This document shows positions 1-7,902 of a stretch of 50,804 bases of DNA, in pieces. The stretch covers positions 1-50,804 of the forward strand of contig CALZEQ010000023.1 of NCBI GenBank assembly GCA_945641355.1, in the 5' to 3' direction. A program made the position numbers and the translations under genes. Source of the stretch: an uncultured Mediterranea sp. GTDB taxonomy: Bacteria > Bacteroidota > Bacteroidia > Bacteroidales > Bacteroidaceae. Positions within the stretch are counted from its first letter, which is position 1, and each line of letters begins with the position of its first letter. The notes under the pieces were generated by a model, which was not told the DNA's origin, ran no database searches, and saw only the letters and a program-made list of their open reading frames with translations.

Positions 1-139
1 ATGAAGTTTTAAACTTTCATGCCGGAAGTTTTAAAGAAACGAGCGAGAACTCTTACTCCTTTTTCACCCGTATAAGCAACGCGAATAATGTAACATTTAT
101 TTACCATTCACAACCCATTTCATCCAAGCCTCTCAAAGC

Positions 140-180
140 AAGTAGGGTTCACATAGGTTCAGGGTTCACCCCTAACCCCT
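140..180 (+). repeat. Left arm of 41-bp inverted repeat
   Basis: By hand alignment this 41-nt segment is the reverse complement of 806-846 with one mismatch. It contains two internal GGTTCA(C) words and ends in CCCCTAACCCCT. The two arms enclose 625 bp that carry the promoter at 373-403. Confidence 0.85.
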
Positions 181-372
181 CGCTCCGGCACAGGAGCCGA
201 GCGAAAGCATTTACATTTCTATAAATCAACAACTTATAAAAATCACCATTTACAACCATTCTTTCCTCGGTAGCAAACGCATTCCACACTACACTTTTAC
301 CCGCGCCTTCTCAATGTAAAACTATTTCTTAATTTCATCGTTATCAGACCCTTAAAAAACTTATATAATTAG

Positions 373-403
373 TTTGTCAATTGAAACTAATTTATTAACT
401 TTG
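373..403 (+). promoter_or_regulatory. Consensus Bacteroides primary-sigma promoter
   Basis: The -33 box TTTG (373-376) is followed after 19 nt by the -7 box TAACTTTG (396-403), a full match to the known Bacteroidota consensus. The predicted start is near 410. The nearest gene downstream is argB at 1103, so the product would be a very long leader or a small RNA. Confidence 0.6.
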
Positions 404-538
404 TAGCGTGGGAATAGTACATTGGTTACTTAATCACATTTCTTCTATTTGCTCTTTTGCAAATAACAACAATCAACTATTACGCCCTTCTCAAGTTTCG
501 GTTTTACATCAACAGACTGATAGAATGGTCGTTATAAC

Positions 539-610
539 TGTAGGGGCGCAACATTTTGCGCCCTGAACCGCTGTCGTGTGGCTTTGGGCGGAAGATTTTC
601 CGCCCCTACA
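539..610. repeat. Double-hairpin REP-like element (REPIN-like)
   Basis: The outer arms TGTAGGGGCG (539-548) and CGCCCCTACA (601-610) are exact reverse complements. Inside are two separate 8-bp hairpins: GGGCGCAA-CATT-TTGCGCCC and GGGCGGAA-GATT-TTCCGCCC. A single-hairpin relative lies at 41280-41303 and a degenerate one at about 41357-41400, which suggests a dispersed family. Confidence 0.75.
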
Positions 611-805
611 CGTATCAAAATTCACTTACCTTATTCATTTTCATCTGTTTATGTAAATACGAAACTTGATTAAATTATAAACAAGTCAAGCCTCACCTGT
701 CTGCTACATACTCTCAGTGACCCGTTCGCAAGTTTTAGACTTACACATCATTAGTAATAAGTTCGTACAAAACAGATTCCTTCACGACCCCCATATCACC
801 CGCAG

Positions 806-846
806 AGGGGTTAGGGGTGAACCCTGAACCTACGTGAACCCTACTT
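806..846 (-). repeat. Right arm of 41-bp inverted repeat
   Basis: Reverse-complement partner of 140-180, 40 of 41 positions matching. It lies 256 bp before argB. It may be a dispersed intergenic repeat that happens to occur twice, or the end of an invertible or mobile segment; no recombinase is nearby. Confidence 0.85.
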
Positions 847-1042
847 CGTTTTCCTCGCCTCATCAAATTTTATCAATAGACTGATAATCAGTATATAACA
901 AATTAACCATATCAAACAGGAGAAAGCGACCATCCATACACCTATCGGTGCAATCCGACATCCGCCCACGTGCAAAAACATACATTATTCTTTACATATC
1001 ATACCAATAAAAGCCTAAACCGGAGACTTTTCCCCTCCAATG

Positions 1043-1074
1043 TTTGGCAGATTGGAGAAGAATGTCTAAATTCG
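1043..1074 (+). promoter_or_regulatory. Probable argB promoter
   Basis: TTTG (1043-1046), 20 nt, then TAAATTCG (1067-1074), which is one base off the TAnnTTTG consensus. The predicted start near 1081 gives a leader of about 20 nt to the argB start codon. Confidence 0.45.
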
Positions 1075-1102
1075 GCAAGATTTACGCAAACGTACTGAAA
1101 CA

Positions 1103-1870
1103 ATGGAGAAACTGACAATAATCAAAGTGGGCGGCAAGATTGTGGAAGAAGAAGCCACCCTGCATCAACTGTTGGACGACTTCGCTGCCCTATCCGGCTA
1201 CAAGGTACTGGTACATGGCGGCGGACGCTCGGCTACCAGACTGGCCACCCGCCTGGGCATTGAGAGCCGCATGGTCAACGGCCGCCGCATCACCGATGCC
1301 GAAACCCTGAACGTAGTCACCATGGTCTATGGCGGACTGGTCAACAAGAATATCGTGGCCGGACTACAGGCACGGGGTATCAACGCACTGGGGTTGACGG
1401 GTGCCGATGTCAATGTCATCCGTTCGCAGAAACGGCCCGTGCAAGAGGTCGACTACGGCTTTGTAGGCGATGTCAAGCAGGTGAACGCTCCCCTGCTGGC
1501 CGACCTCATCCGCAAAGGGATTGTACCCGTCATGGCTCCACTGACCCACGACGGAGAAGGACATCTGCTGAACACCAATGCCGACACCATAGCCGGCGAA
1601 ACGGCCAAAGCGCTGGCCGGCCTGTTTGATGTCACACTGGTCTACTGCTTCGAGAAGAGAGGCGTGCTGCGCGACGAGAACGACGACGAAAGCGTCATCC
1701 CCACCATCCGCCGCGAGGAGTTCCGGCAACTGGTGGCCGAAGGGGTCATCCAGGGAGGCATGATACCCAAGCTGGAGAATTCCTTCCAGGCACTGGATGC
1801 AGGCGTCGCCGAGGTCATCATCACACAAGCCTCTGCCATCGACGGTGCATCGGGCACACACATCAGATAA
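1103..1870 (+). CDS. argB: Acetylglutamate (N-acylglutamate) kinase
   Basis: Phosphorylates the gamma-carboxyl of N-acylated glutamate, the second step of arginine synthesis, in the cytoplasm. The 255 residues match the usual length of this amino-acid kinase family. Visible signatures are the N-terminal IIKVGGKIVEE lysine/glycine loop, HGGGR near residue 39, NTNADT near 152 for substrate and nucleotide contacts, and GGMIPKLE near 216. Bacteroides species are known to run this pathway with succinylated rather than acetylated intermediates, so the true substrate may be N-succinylglutamate; that is inferred from the lineage. The gene is 63 nt upstream of an ECF sigma gene and may share its transcript. 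No other arginine gene lies in the window. Confidence 0.93.
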   Translation: MEKLTIIKVGGKIVEEEATLHQLLDDFAALSGYKVLVHGGGRSATRLATRLGIESRMVNGRRITDAETLNVVTMVYGGLVNKNIVAGLQARGINALGLTGADVNVIRSQKRPVQEVDYGFVGDVKQVNAPLLADLIRKGIVPVMAPLTHDGEGHLLNTNADTIAGETAKALAGLFDVTLVYCFEKRGVLRDENDDESVIPTIRREEFRQLVAEGVIQGGMIPKLENSFQALDAGVAEVIITQASAIDGASGTHIR

Positions 1871-1933
1871 ATATGAAAAAAAGTGAGGGTGGAAGTGTAA
1901 CTTTTTCCACCCTCGTCCGTCAATACTATAGAG

Positions 1934-2446
1934 ATGCAAGAAATCAGCTTTCGCAAAGACATTCTTCCGCTCAAGGACAAGCTCTTCCGGCTTGCCCTAC
2001 GAATCACGTTCGACAGAGCCGAAGCCGAAGATGTGGTGCAGGAAACGCTGATTCGGGTGTGGAACAAGCGCGACGAATGGAAGCTGTTCGATTCGATAGA
2101 AGCCTATTGCCTGACTGTAGCCCGTAACCTGGCTATAGACCGAAGCGAAAAGAAAGATGCCCAGACCGTAGAACTGACCACAGCACTCGACCAACCCTCT
2201 GACGAATCATCCGACCCCTACGAACGGATGGTAAGCCGGGAGCGGATGAGCCTGATTCACCGGCTGATCAACGACCTGCCGGAAAAGCAGCGCCTCATCA
2301 TGCAGCTCAGGGATATAGAGGGGGAAAGTTACAAAGAGATAGCCACCGTGCTGAGACTGACTGAGGAACAGGTGAAAGTGAACCTCTTCAGGGCACGGCA
2401 GAAAGTGAAACAACAATATATGAATATAGCGAACTATGGAATATAG
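1934..2446 (+). CDS. ECF-type RNA polymerase sigma factor
   Basis: A 170-residue alternative sigma factor. Region 2 is seen at about residues 20-55 (RITFDRAEAEDVVQETLIRVW, core binding and -10 recognition). Region 4 is at about 112-165, starting LPEKQRLIMQLRDIEG and containing a helix-turn-helix (SYKEIATVLRLTEEQVKVNLFRAR). The next gene overlaps the last 11 nt in another frame, so the two are very likely translationally coupled. That partner has an N-terminal acidic cytosolic part and one membrane helix, which fits an anti-sigma factor. No SusC/SusD pair follows, so this system is probably a general envelope or stress regulator and not a glycan-locus regulator (inference). Confidence 0.92.
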   Translation: MQEISFRKDILPLKDKLFRLALRITFDRAEAEDVVQETLIRVWNKRDEWKLFDSIEAYCLTVARNLAIDRSEKKDAQTVELTTALDQPSDESSDPYERMVSRERMSLIHRLINDLPEKQRLIMQLRDIEGESYKEIATVLRLTEEQVKVNLFRARQKVKQQYMNIANYGI

Positions 2447-2915
2447 CCCTATTGAACAACTCTTGGAACGCTACTGGCAGTGCGAAACCTCGCTCGAAGA
2501 GGAAGCGCGTCTGCGTGCATTCTTCAACGGAGACAACGTGCCCCGGCACCTGCTCCGCTACAAAGAGCTGTTTGTCTATCAGCACCTCCAGCAGGAGGAG
2601 TGTCTGGGCGACGATTTCGATGCCCGTGTGCTTGCCCGGGTGGAAGCACCTGTTGTCAAGGCCCGCCGCCTGACGCTGAGAGCCCGTTTCATGCCTCTGC
2701 TCAAAGCAGCGGCTGCCGTAGCGGTTCTGCTCACGTTGGGCAACCTGATGCAACACTCATTCTTTACCGAGGAGAGAGGGATGACCGCTGCCGACACCAT
2801 CGGCAACCAGATATCCACCCCTTCGGTGGCGCTGTCTGCCGACCGTAGCACGGCCCAGGAAAAGCAACTGATTGACAGCCTGAGTCAGGAGGAGGTTACC
2901 GGACAGACCGAATGA
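2436..2915 (+). CDS. Small single-pass membrane protein, probable anti-sigma factor
   Basis: 159 residues with no close match I can name. Residues 1-60 are acidic and helical (IEQLLERYWQCETSLEEEARLRAFF resembles the short N-terminal motif of Bacteroidota anti-sigma proteins). A basic stretch (residues 78-86) is followed by one hydrophobic helix at about 88-104. The rest is a polar tail on the other side of the membrane. Overlap with the sigma gene, a single membrane span and the stop-before-terminator layout all fit a cognate anti-sigma. A strong hairpin terminator at 3064-3091 closes the unit. Confidence 0.6.
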   Translation: MEYSPIEQLLERYWQCETSLEEEARLRAFFNGDNVPRHLLRYKELFVYQHLQQEECLGDDFDARVLARVEAPVVKARRLTLRARFMPLLKAAAAVAVLLTLGNLMQHSFFTEERGMTAADTIGNQISTPSVALSADRSTAQEKQLIDSLSQEEVTGQTE

Positions 2916-3063
2916 CGACGGGCAGCAAAGCGGTTAGGCTATGTGAGATACGACATTTTCATTTGCTTTAAAATATATATTATAGTTAGTATGCTTTATT
3001 AAAACCTGAAGCTGTGAAGTTTCAATTCTCTCAAAATCTTTAAAAAACTAACTAAGTATAGAT

Positions 3064-3091
3064 GGGACACTGCGTGATGCAGTGTCCCTTT
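3064..3091 (+). terminator. Intrinsic terminator of the argB/sigma unit
   Basis: Perfect 10-bp stem (GGGACACTGC / GCAGTGTCCC) with a 5-nt loop, followed by TTTCTATTTCTT. It lies 148 nt after the stop of the probable anti-sigma gene. A short reading frame overlapping it (3062-3256) is not credible as a gene. Confidence 0.8.
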
Positions 3092-3130
3092 CTATTTCTT
3101 GCCAGCCTTGGAAATGCCTGTCATCGGGAT

Positions 3131-3162
3131 AAAAAAATGGGACTTCCGTCGCAGAAGCCCCA
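3131..3162 (-). terminator. Intrinsic terminator of the GIN-domain lipoprotein gene
   Basis: On the minus strand a 9-bp stem (TGGGGCTTC / GAAGTCCCA, with one G-U pair) and 7-nt loop are followed by seven U. The G-U pair is only paired in minus-strand RNA, which supports that direction. It lies about 150 nt past the stop codon at 3312. Confidence 0.75.
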
Positions 3163-3311
3163 TCCCACCGTAATAAAAACATTAATCTCAAAATACTACT
3201 GTTTTACGAAAAGAAATTATGTTGTTGCTATTGATAGTTCAGTAAATCCAGTTTAGTTTCTGTCCATCTGTTTATGTGTTGTCTGTTCTGTTTTGTGTCC
3301 TTATCCTTGTT

Positions 3312-4175
3312 TCAATCTATCTTTTTCAAACCCTTCTTCGGGTAATCCACTTCAGGATTGCCTTTGTAGGCTACCGTGCCACTGCCGCTGGTGCGTACCT
3401 TCAGGTAGTCCGTAGCATAGCACTCCACGTCGCCCGAGCCAGAGATGCCGACCGTTGCCCGTTCCGTCTGCAAGCCCTTGGCATATATGTCGCCCGAACC
3501 GGCCACACTATAGGCGGCCTCCTGTGCACGTCCGCTCAGCTCCACCGTGCCCGAACCGGCCACCGATACCTCTACGCGGCCACCCGATACATTCTTCAGT
3601 TCCATGTCTCCCGAGCCCGATACCGATGCCTCCAGTTCGTTGCACACCACGTCTTCACATTCGATGTCACCCGAACCGGCTATCGAGACAGCCAGCGAAG
3701 CACACTCTATGCGCGAAGCATCTATATCGCCCGAGCCGGATACCGACACCTTCAGTTGTTCGGTTTTCAATCCGTTCATCAGCTTTACGTCACCCGAACC
3801 GGCTACCGAGATGCCGTCCAAAGTTTCCGACGAGATACGTACCAGCAGCTTGTCATAGCTGACGTTGACGTTCTTCTTGAATCCAACACAAAGGGTACCG
3901 TTCTTCACGCGGATGTCCAGCAGTTCTACGATATTGTCCGAGGTATATACCTCTACCCTCGGAGTGCCGGCCGTCTGCGTATACTCTACGTCAGCACCAC
4001 TCGTCACTTGAAATCTGTCGAAATCACCCACTTTCACTTCTTTCGTCACATACACTTTGCTGGCTTTCACCCGTTTGCCTCCTCCCCAAAGGGAACCTAC
4101 CGTATGCTGCTGGGAGCACGACGATGCTAAGAGCGTTGCCATTACAAATGCCATCAGGCCTACCATTGTTTTCAT
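3312..4175 (-). CDS. GIN-domain (DUF2807) repeat lipoprotein
   Basis: A 287-residue predicted lipoprotein: the leader MKTMVGLMAFVMATLLASSC ends in a LASSC lipobox. The reading frame extends upstream to 4340, but the start at 4175 is chosen because it gives the lipoprotein leader and is preceded by AAGAGAAG. After an N-terminal region, eight copies of [VIT][AS]GSG[DT] recur every 18-21 residues from about residue 120 to 270. This is the pattern of the right-handed beta-helix 'head GIN' domain (DUF2807), here encoded by a DNA repeat of about 60 bp. Function in the family is poorly known; surface or periplasmic location is likely. It is convergent with the argB/sigma unit and separated from tatD by 259 bp. 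Confidence 0.85.
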   Translation of the reverse strand: MKTMVGLMAFVMATLLASSCSQQHTVGSLWGGGKRVKASKVYVTKEVKVGDFDRFQVTSGADVEYTQTAGTPRVEVYTSDNIVELLDIRVKNGTLCVGFKKNVNVSYDKLLVRISSETLDGISVAGSGDVKLMNGLKTEQLKVSVSGSGDIDASRIECASLAVSIAGSGDIECEDVVCNELEASVSGSGDMELKNVSGGRVEVSVAGSGTVELSGRAQEAAYSVAGSGDIYAKGLQTERATVGISGSGDVECYATDYLKVRTSGSGTVAYKGNPEVDYPKKGLKKID

Positions 4176-4376
4176 ATTCTTCTCTTTTTTATTGTTATAC
4201 TCAAGTTCCAATGTCCGAATCCGTTTTCTATCGGGCTTCTGTCTGTTAGACGCAAATCGGCCGGTAAAAGTTGCACGCAAAACCAACTTTTTTTTCGGCG
4301 GACGGTCTGATTCGTTTAGTTCAAGAAGTGTGCCAGACAAGCAATCGTCTGATTATATGATGGATAAGAAATATCG

Positions 4377-4398
4377 CACTGTCCGATATCGAACAGTG
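4377..4398 (-). terminator. Possible terminator after tatD
   Basis: A CACTGT / ACAGTG stem encloses a palindromic loop (CGATATCG core). On the minus strand it lies downstream of tatD and is followed by a T-rich stretch. The stem is only 6 bp, so this is weak. Confidence 0.35.
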
Positions 4399-4434
4399 TG
4401 TCCGTTTCTGGCGAACGCATCCGGACGACGTGTT

Positions 4435-5073
4435 TCAATCGAAAAGAGCGTGCGGGAAGAGGGTACGCAGGTTGTCCTGTATCGCAGCCATCAGCTGGTC
4501 CGCCTCCATGCCGCGGACAAAGGCGGCCCGACGATAAAGCTCCTCGATGGACACAAGGCTCTCATCGGTTTCAAGGAAGAGACGATGGAGGGGCGTACAA
4601 CGCAACGCCTCCTCGTGATAATGCTCACCGAAGGAGAGGCTGAAACCGTGGCGCAGCAACTGCTCTGCCAAAGCAGCCTTGCCTCTGAATCCATGAACAA
4701 CCCACGGCACAGCGGGACGCATCTGCCGCTTCAGCTGCAACAATTCGTCGACAGCCTTCACCAGATGGAGTATGAGCGGCTTCCGGCAAGATTCGGCCAG
4801 CAGAGCCTGACGACGGAAAGAGAGAGCCTGCTGCTCCAAGGGGGCATCGGTACATTTGTCAAGTCCCGCCTCGCCTATCGCCCATACACAGGGGCGGGAA
4901 GCGGCCTCTTCCAATACCTGCCACGTGGCCTCGGTAGCCTCGGCGACGTGCCAAGGGTGAATGCCTACCGAATAGCATCCGCCGGGCTGAGGGAGAAACG
5001 AGAGAGGATCGCTGCAGACAAGTGCACGGCCTGGCTGCGAGGGCGGACGGTGGGTATGGAGGTCGAGAAGCAT
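4435..5073 (-). CDS. tatD: TatD-family metal-dependent hydrolase
   Basis: A cytoplasmic TIM-barrel hydrolase of the TatD DNase family. Metal-site signatures visible in order: LDLHTH at residues 4-8, GEAGLD near 67 (metal-bridging Glu), LILHLVKA near 100, VHGF near 125, and LETDE near 167 (metal Asp). At 212 residues it is shorter than the typical 255-265. The HxR of most members is HLVK here. It is the last gene of a minus-strand block, 22 nt after yidD. The family has been assigned 3'-5' exonuclease and D-aminoacyl-tRNA deacylase activities; which applies here cannot be read from sequence. Confidence 0.88.
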   Translation of the reverse strand: MLLDLHTHRPPSQPGRALVCSDPLSFLPQPGGCYSVGIHPWHVAEATEATWQVLEEAASRPCVWAIGEAGLDKCTDAPLEQQALSFRRQALLAESCRKPLILHLVKAVDELLQLKRQMRPAVPWVVHGFRGKAALAEQLLRHGFSLSFGEHYHEEALRCTPLHRLFLETDESLVSIEELYRRAAFVRGMEADQLMAAIQDNLRTLFPHALFD

Positions 5074-5095
5074 GGCTATAGATATAGGATAAGAT

Positions 5096-5317
5096 TCACG
5101 GTACAGGATCGTAGCCCGAACCGCCCCACGGATGACAGCGCAGGATGCGGCGTATCGCCAGATAAAGCCCCTTCAGAGGACCGTGTTTACGGATGGCCTC
5201 CACCGCATAGTGCGAGCAAGTGGGCGTGAAGCGGCACGAAGGGCCCAGCAGGGGCGAGATGCACCTTTGGTAGAAATAGATGGGGAGCAGCAGCAAGGTG
5301 GTGAAAAACGACTTCAT
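5096..5317 (-). CDS. yidD: Membrane protein insertion efficiency factor YidD
   Basis: 73 residues with the family signature: an amphipathic N-terminus ([21 protein letters not shown]), the conserved cysteine cluster [11 protein letters not shown] at residues 28-38, and a second conserved segment [13 protein letters not shown] at the C-terminus. It associates with the inner face of the membrane and aids YidC-dependent insertion. The start codon overlaps the rnpA stop in an ATGA, so the two are coupled. The rnpA-yidD neighbourhood is conserved across bacteria, which makes this call secure. Confidence 0.95.
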   Translation of the reverse strand: MKSFFTTLLLLPIYFYQRCISPLLGPSCRFTPTCSHYAVEAIRKHGPLKGLYLAIRRILRCHPWGGSGYDPVP

Positions 5318-5724
5318 GGGACAGGCTTCTGAGCATCCTCTGTGTCGGGCAGACGCTCGGCAATGCGGTTCATGGCCGTCTTCATCCGCTCTTCGATGAG
5401 CGAACTCTCCACTAGTTCGTCAGCGAGGTAGATGAAGGCAATGGCCAGCCGGCACGACTTTTCGGCCAAGGCAGGCAGCAGCAGGTGCTTGTTCAGGCGA
5501 TAGGCTTCACGTATCTGACGCTTCACCCGGTTGCGTTTGACGGCACGCTTGAAGCGCCGTTTGGACACGCTGACCAAGATAGCGGCCTGTGCCTCCAGAT
5601 TGGGGACAGGCAGGTAGACTACACGCAATGGAAAGAGAGAGAACGAACGCGATCCTCCCGCGAACATTCTCTCTATGATTTTTTTTCTGTTCAGCCTTTC
5701 CGGCTTTCGCAACGTCACATCCAT
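5314..5724 (-). CDS. rnpA: Ribonuclease P protein component
   Basis: The 136-residue basic protein subunit of RNase P, which matures the 5' ends of tRNAs with the catalytic RNA. The family signature is clear: an N-terminal [16 protein letters not shown] segment and the RNA-binding motif [18 protein letters not shown] at about residues 59-76. The C-terminal tail TEDAQKPVP overlaps the yidD start. It lies 40 nt after hemD on the same strand. This is not the dnaA/rpmH neighbourhood of many bacteria; in Bacteroidota rnpA commonly follows hemD. Confidence 0.96.
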   Translation of the reverse strand: MDVTLRKPERLNRKKIIERMFAGGSRSFSLFPLRVVYLPVPNLEAQAAILVSVSKRRFKRAVKRNRVKRQIREAYRLNKHLLLPALAEKSCRLAIAFIYLADELVESSLIEERMKTAMNRIAERLPDTEDAQKPVP

Positions 5725-5764
5725 AAGCGCGTTTAAGTGAGGTGTCTTAAAACAGCCTCAGGAG

Positions 5765-6517
5765 TTACTTTCCCTTGTTGTTTTCCTTGATGAACATATC
5801 CAGTGCAGCCGTCATGGACGGAGCCTGTACGCTGGGAGCCTCCAGGTCGAGACGCAGTCCGGCATCGCGTACGGCCTGTGCCGTAGTAGCACCGAACGTG
5901 GCAATCTTTATCTCCTGCTGGTCAAAGTCGGGGAAGTTCTTCTGCAGCGAGGAGACACCGGCCGGGCTGAAGAACACCAGCATATCATAGTCGAACGCTT
6001 CGTCCTTGCCGAAGTCGTTGCTCACCGTCCGATACATCACCACCTCGGTATGCTGAATCTTGTTCTTGTCCAGCAGGTTCTTGATATCGTCGGTATGCAC
6101 ATCCGACAGCGGTACCAGGTATTTTTCCGTCTTATGCTTCACGATGACGGGAACCAGGTCGTCAAACTTGCCTGTTGCGCCAAAAAAGATTTTACGTTTC
6201 CTGTACTGCACATACTTCTGGATGTAGAGTGCAATGGTCTCTGAAACGCAGAAATACTTCATCGTTTCAGGGATGGTCACCCGCAGTTCGGTACACAGGT
6301 TGAAAAAATGGTCGATGGCATGACGGGAAGTGAAAACGATGGCAGAATGGTCCAGGATAGAGACCTTCTGCTGTCTGAATTCCTTAGGAGTCAGGCTCTC
6401 AACTTTGATGAACGGACGGAAATCTATCTGAACGCCGTACTTTGCTGCAATGTCGTAGTAGGGCGACTTCTCAGAAGTCGGTTTTGGCTGCGACACAAGT
6501 ATTTTCTTTATTTTCAA
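5765..6517 (-). CDS. hemD: Uroporphyrinogen-III synthase
   Basis: Cyclises hydroxymethylbilane to uroporphyrinogen III in tetrapyrrole synthesis, in the cytoplasm. 250 residues, typical length. The fold shows two Rossmann-like lobes: the first with IVFTSRHAIDHFF at residues 61-73, the second with DMLVFFSPAGVSSLQKNF near 174-191 and IATFGATTAQAVRDAGL near 202-218. These are the weakly conserved hallmarks of HemD. The gene follows the DUF4271 membrane protein by only 4 nt, the usual Bacteroidota order. Many Bacteroides do not make heme de novo, so a role in a partial pathway is possible. Confidence 0.9.
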   Translation of the reverse strand: MKIKKILVSQPKPTSEKSPYYDIAAKYGVQIDFRPFIKVESLTPKEFRQQKVSILDHSAIVFTSRHAIDHFFNLCTELRVTIPETMKYFCVSETIALYIQKYVQYRKRKIFFGATGKFDDLVPVIVKHKTEKYLVPLSDVHTDDIKNLLDKNKIQHTEVVMYRTVSNDFGKDEAFDYDMLVFFSPAGVSSLQKNFPDFDQQEIKIATFGATTAQAVRDAGLRLDLEAPSVQAPSMTAALDMFIKENNKGK

Positions 6518-6521
6518 TGTC

Positions 6522-7256
6522 CTAAATTTTTATTATTAAGAAATTGTTCAATTGCACCAATCCCTGATAAAGCATCATACAGGGTATAATTTCAAGGGCA
6601 CAAAAGTACAAAATTAAATAGAAACAGCCATATAAATTGTTACAAAAAAACTTTATCCACTTATATAGCATCAATAATTTTGCAAAAAAGAACAAAATCA
6701 GGCCTAACGTAATACTTGTTTGCAAATTCAAATCAAAGTATATAATGAGCAGAAGCAGCGGGAAGAGGGAGAATCCGAGATAGTAGAGCAATGTAGAATA
6801 AGATTCCATCCATTGGCTGGTCAATCGGCTGTCAAAAAATATCCATCCTATAAACAAGTAGAGAAGCCACTTCAGGAAGAGGTACAGCAGCATGCTTCCG
6901 ATGTATATTCCCAAAAGCAGATGAGGAGAGAGGCTGAGTACCAACGACGGATTGGTTTCATTGAAATAATTAAACATATAGACACCGGCAAGCACACAGG
7001 TCTGCACAATCAGCAGCAACAGATAGCGCATGTCCGAAGCCGTAGAGGTGTCAAAGATGCTGGCCCGCTCGCGATGTAGCAGAAATTCCTTCACCAGCTG
7101 AAGAAGGAACTTACGGCTACGGAACAGGATGTACGACGAGAGGAAGAAGCAACCCAGCAAGATGAGCGTCACCCCGTCGTCGCGATGAGGGGAATAAGGC
7201 AGAGGGAGCCCCTGCAACCCGGCAACAGCTGTCAGAAGGAGGGCAGTCAAGGTCAT
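6522..7256 (-). CDS. DUF4271 polytopic membrane protein
   Basis: 244 residues, with about six or seven hydrophobic segments: around residues 30-45, 78-98, 107-130, 155-172, 178-200 and 205-235. This matches DUF4271, a Bacteroidota membrane family almost always encoded just upstream of hemD; the function is unknown. It overlaps the LOG-family gene by 4 nt and is 4 nt from hemD, so it is firmly in the operon. The C-terminal third is notably rich in Leu, Phe and Ile, and the DNA there is AT-richer than its neighbours. Confidence 0.85.
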   Translation of the reverse strand: MTLTALLLTAVAGLQGLPLPYSPHRDDGVTLILLGCFFLSSYILFRSRKFLLQLVKEFLLHRERASIFDTSTASDMRYLLLLIVQTCVLAGVYMFNYFNETNPSLVLSLSPHLLLGIYIGSMLLYLFLKWLLYLFIGWIFFDSRLTSQWMESYSTLLYYLGFSLFPLLLLIIYFDLNLQTSITLGLILFFFAKLLMLYKWIKFFCNNLYGCFYLILYFCALEIIPCMMLYQGLVQLNNFLIIKI

Positions 7257-7840
7257 ATAGCTGCAAATTTACGGATAGAAGCATCCCATAAAGGGGTGGT
7301 GAACAACAGCTCTATCGCCTCATCGGGTGTAGTGGCTACCTGCCAGATAGCACCGTGACGCACCCGCATAAAACGTTCCTCCACCGCCTTGGCCAGCATA
7401 GCCAGCAGGGGGTCGAAGTAGCCCTTTACATTGAGCACCACGATGGGATTCAGGTAGAGGCCCAACTGCTTCCAGGTAATGATTTCGAGCAGTTCCTCCA
7501 GCGTGCCGCATCCTCCGGGCAGGGCTATCACGCCATCGCTCAACCGGGCCATCAGCTGCTTCCGTTCGTGCATATCATTTACCACATGCAGTTCGGTCAG
7601 CCCCGTATGGTGCCAGCCCTGCTCCACCATGAAGCGCGGAATCACCCCCACTGCCTCTCCTCCTGCCTGCAGGGTGGCATCGGCTACAGCTGCCATCAGC
7701 CCCATGTTACCGGCCCCGTTCACCAGACGAATCTGTTTCTCGCCCAGCAGCCGGCCCAACCTTTTGGCCGCATCCACATAGAGAGGGTCTATCTGGGTGC
7801 TGGAGGCACTATATACACAAACGGAATGTATCTTGTTCAT
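7253..7840 (-). CDS. LOG-family (TIGR00730) nucleotide phosphoribohydrolase
   Basis: 195 residues with the family's two diagnostic motifs: MHERKQLM near residue 90 and PGGCGTLEELLEI near 108-120, plus an N-terminal GAGNMGLMAAVA nucleotide-binding loop at 42-53. Family members hydrolyse nucleoside 5'-monophosphates to base and ribose 5-phosphate (the cytokinin-activating LOG enzymes); the physiological role in gut bacteria is not established. First gene of the minus-strand block leading to tatD, with a well-matched promoter at 7871-7902 and a 4-nt overlap with the next gene. Confidence 0.9.
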   Translation of the reverse strand: MNKIHSVCVYSASSTQIDPLYVDAAKRLGRLLGEKQIRLVNGAGNMGLMAAVADATLQAGGEAVGVIPRFMVEQGWHHTGLTELHVVNDMHERKQLMARLSDGVIALPGGCGTLEELLEIITWKQLGLYLNPIVVLNVKGYFDPLLAMLAKAVEERFMRVRHGAIWQVATTPDEAIELLFTTPLWDASIRKFAAI

Positions 7841-7870
7841 CGCTATTTACTACCTTTTAAAATCAGCATC

Positions 7871-7902
7871 CAAAGGTAGCGCATTTTCCGCAAACTGCCA
7901 AA
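7871..7902 (-). promoter_or_regulatory. Promoter of the LOG-hemD-rnpA-tatD block
   Basis: On the minus strand TTTG (7902-7899), exactly 20 nt, then TACCTTTG (7878-7871). Full match to the Bacteroidota consensus. The predicted start near 7864 gives a leader of about 24 nt. Confidence 0.7.

Larger units (their letters stand above)
1..1102. other. Non-coding, repeat-rich leader region upstream of argB
   Basis: No convincing gene is present in these 1.1 kb; the short reading frames lack family features. The region holds a TTTAAA-rich imperfect hairpin at about 5-37, related to the one at 35824-35870. It also holds a 41-bp inverted repeat pair (140-180 and 806-846), a strong-looking promoter (373-403), a double-hairpin REP-like element (539-610) and the likely argB promoter (1043-1074). 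The 373-403 promoter points right but lies about 700 nt before the first gene, so what it transcribes is unclear. Confidence 0.7.

Noticed and set aside
3062..3256. 64-residue frame starting in a hairpin
   Set aside because: Overlaps two intrinsic terminators on opposite strands and has no family features.
3276..4130. 284-residue plus-strand repetitive frame
   Set aside because: Opposite strand of the GSGD repeat gene; the repeats explain the apparent pattern.
4057..5229. 390-residue plus-strand reading frame
   Set aside because: Runs antisense to the lipoprotein start, tatD and yidD, which have clear family motifs; composition is that of a shadow frame in GC-rich DNA.
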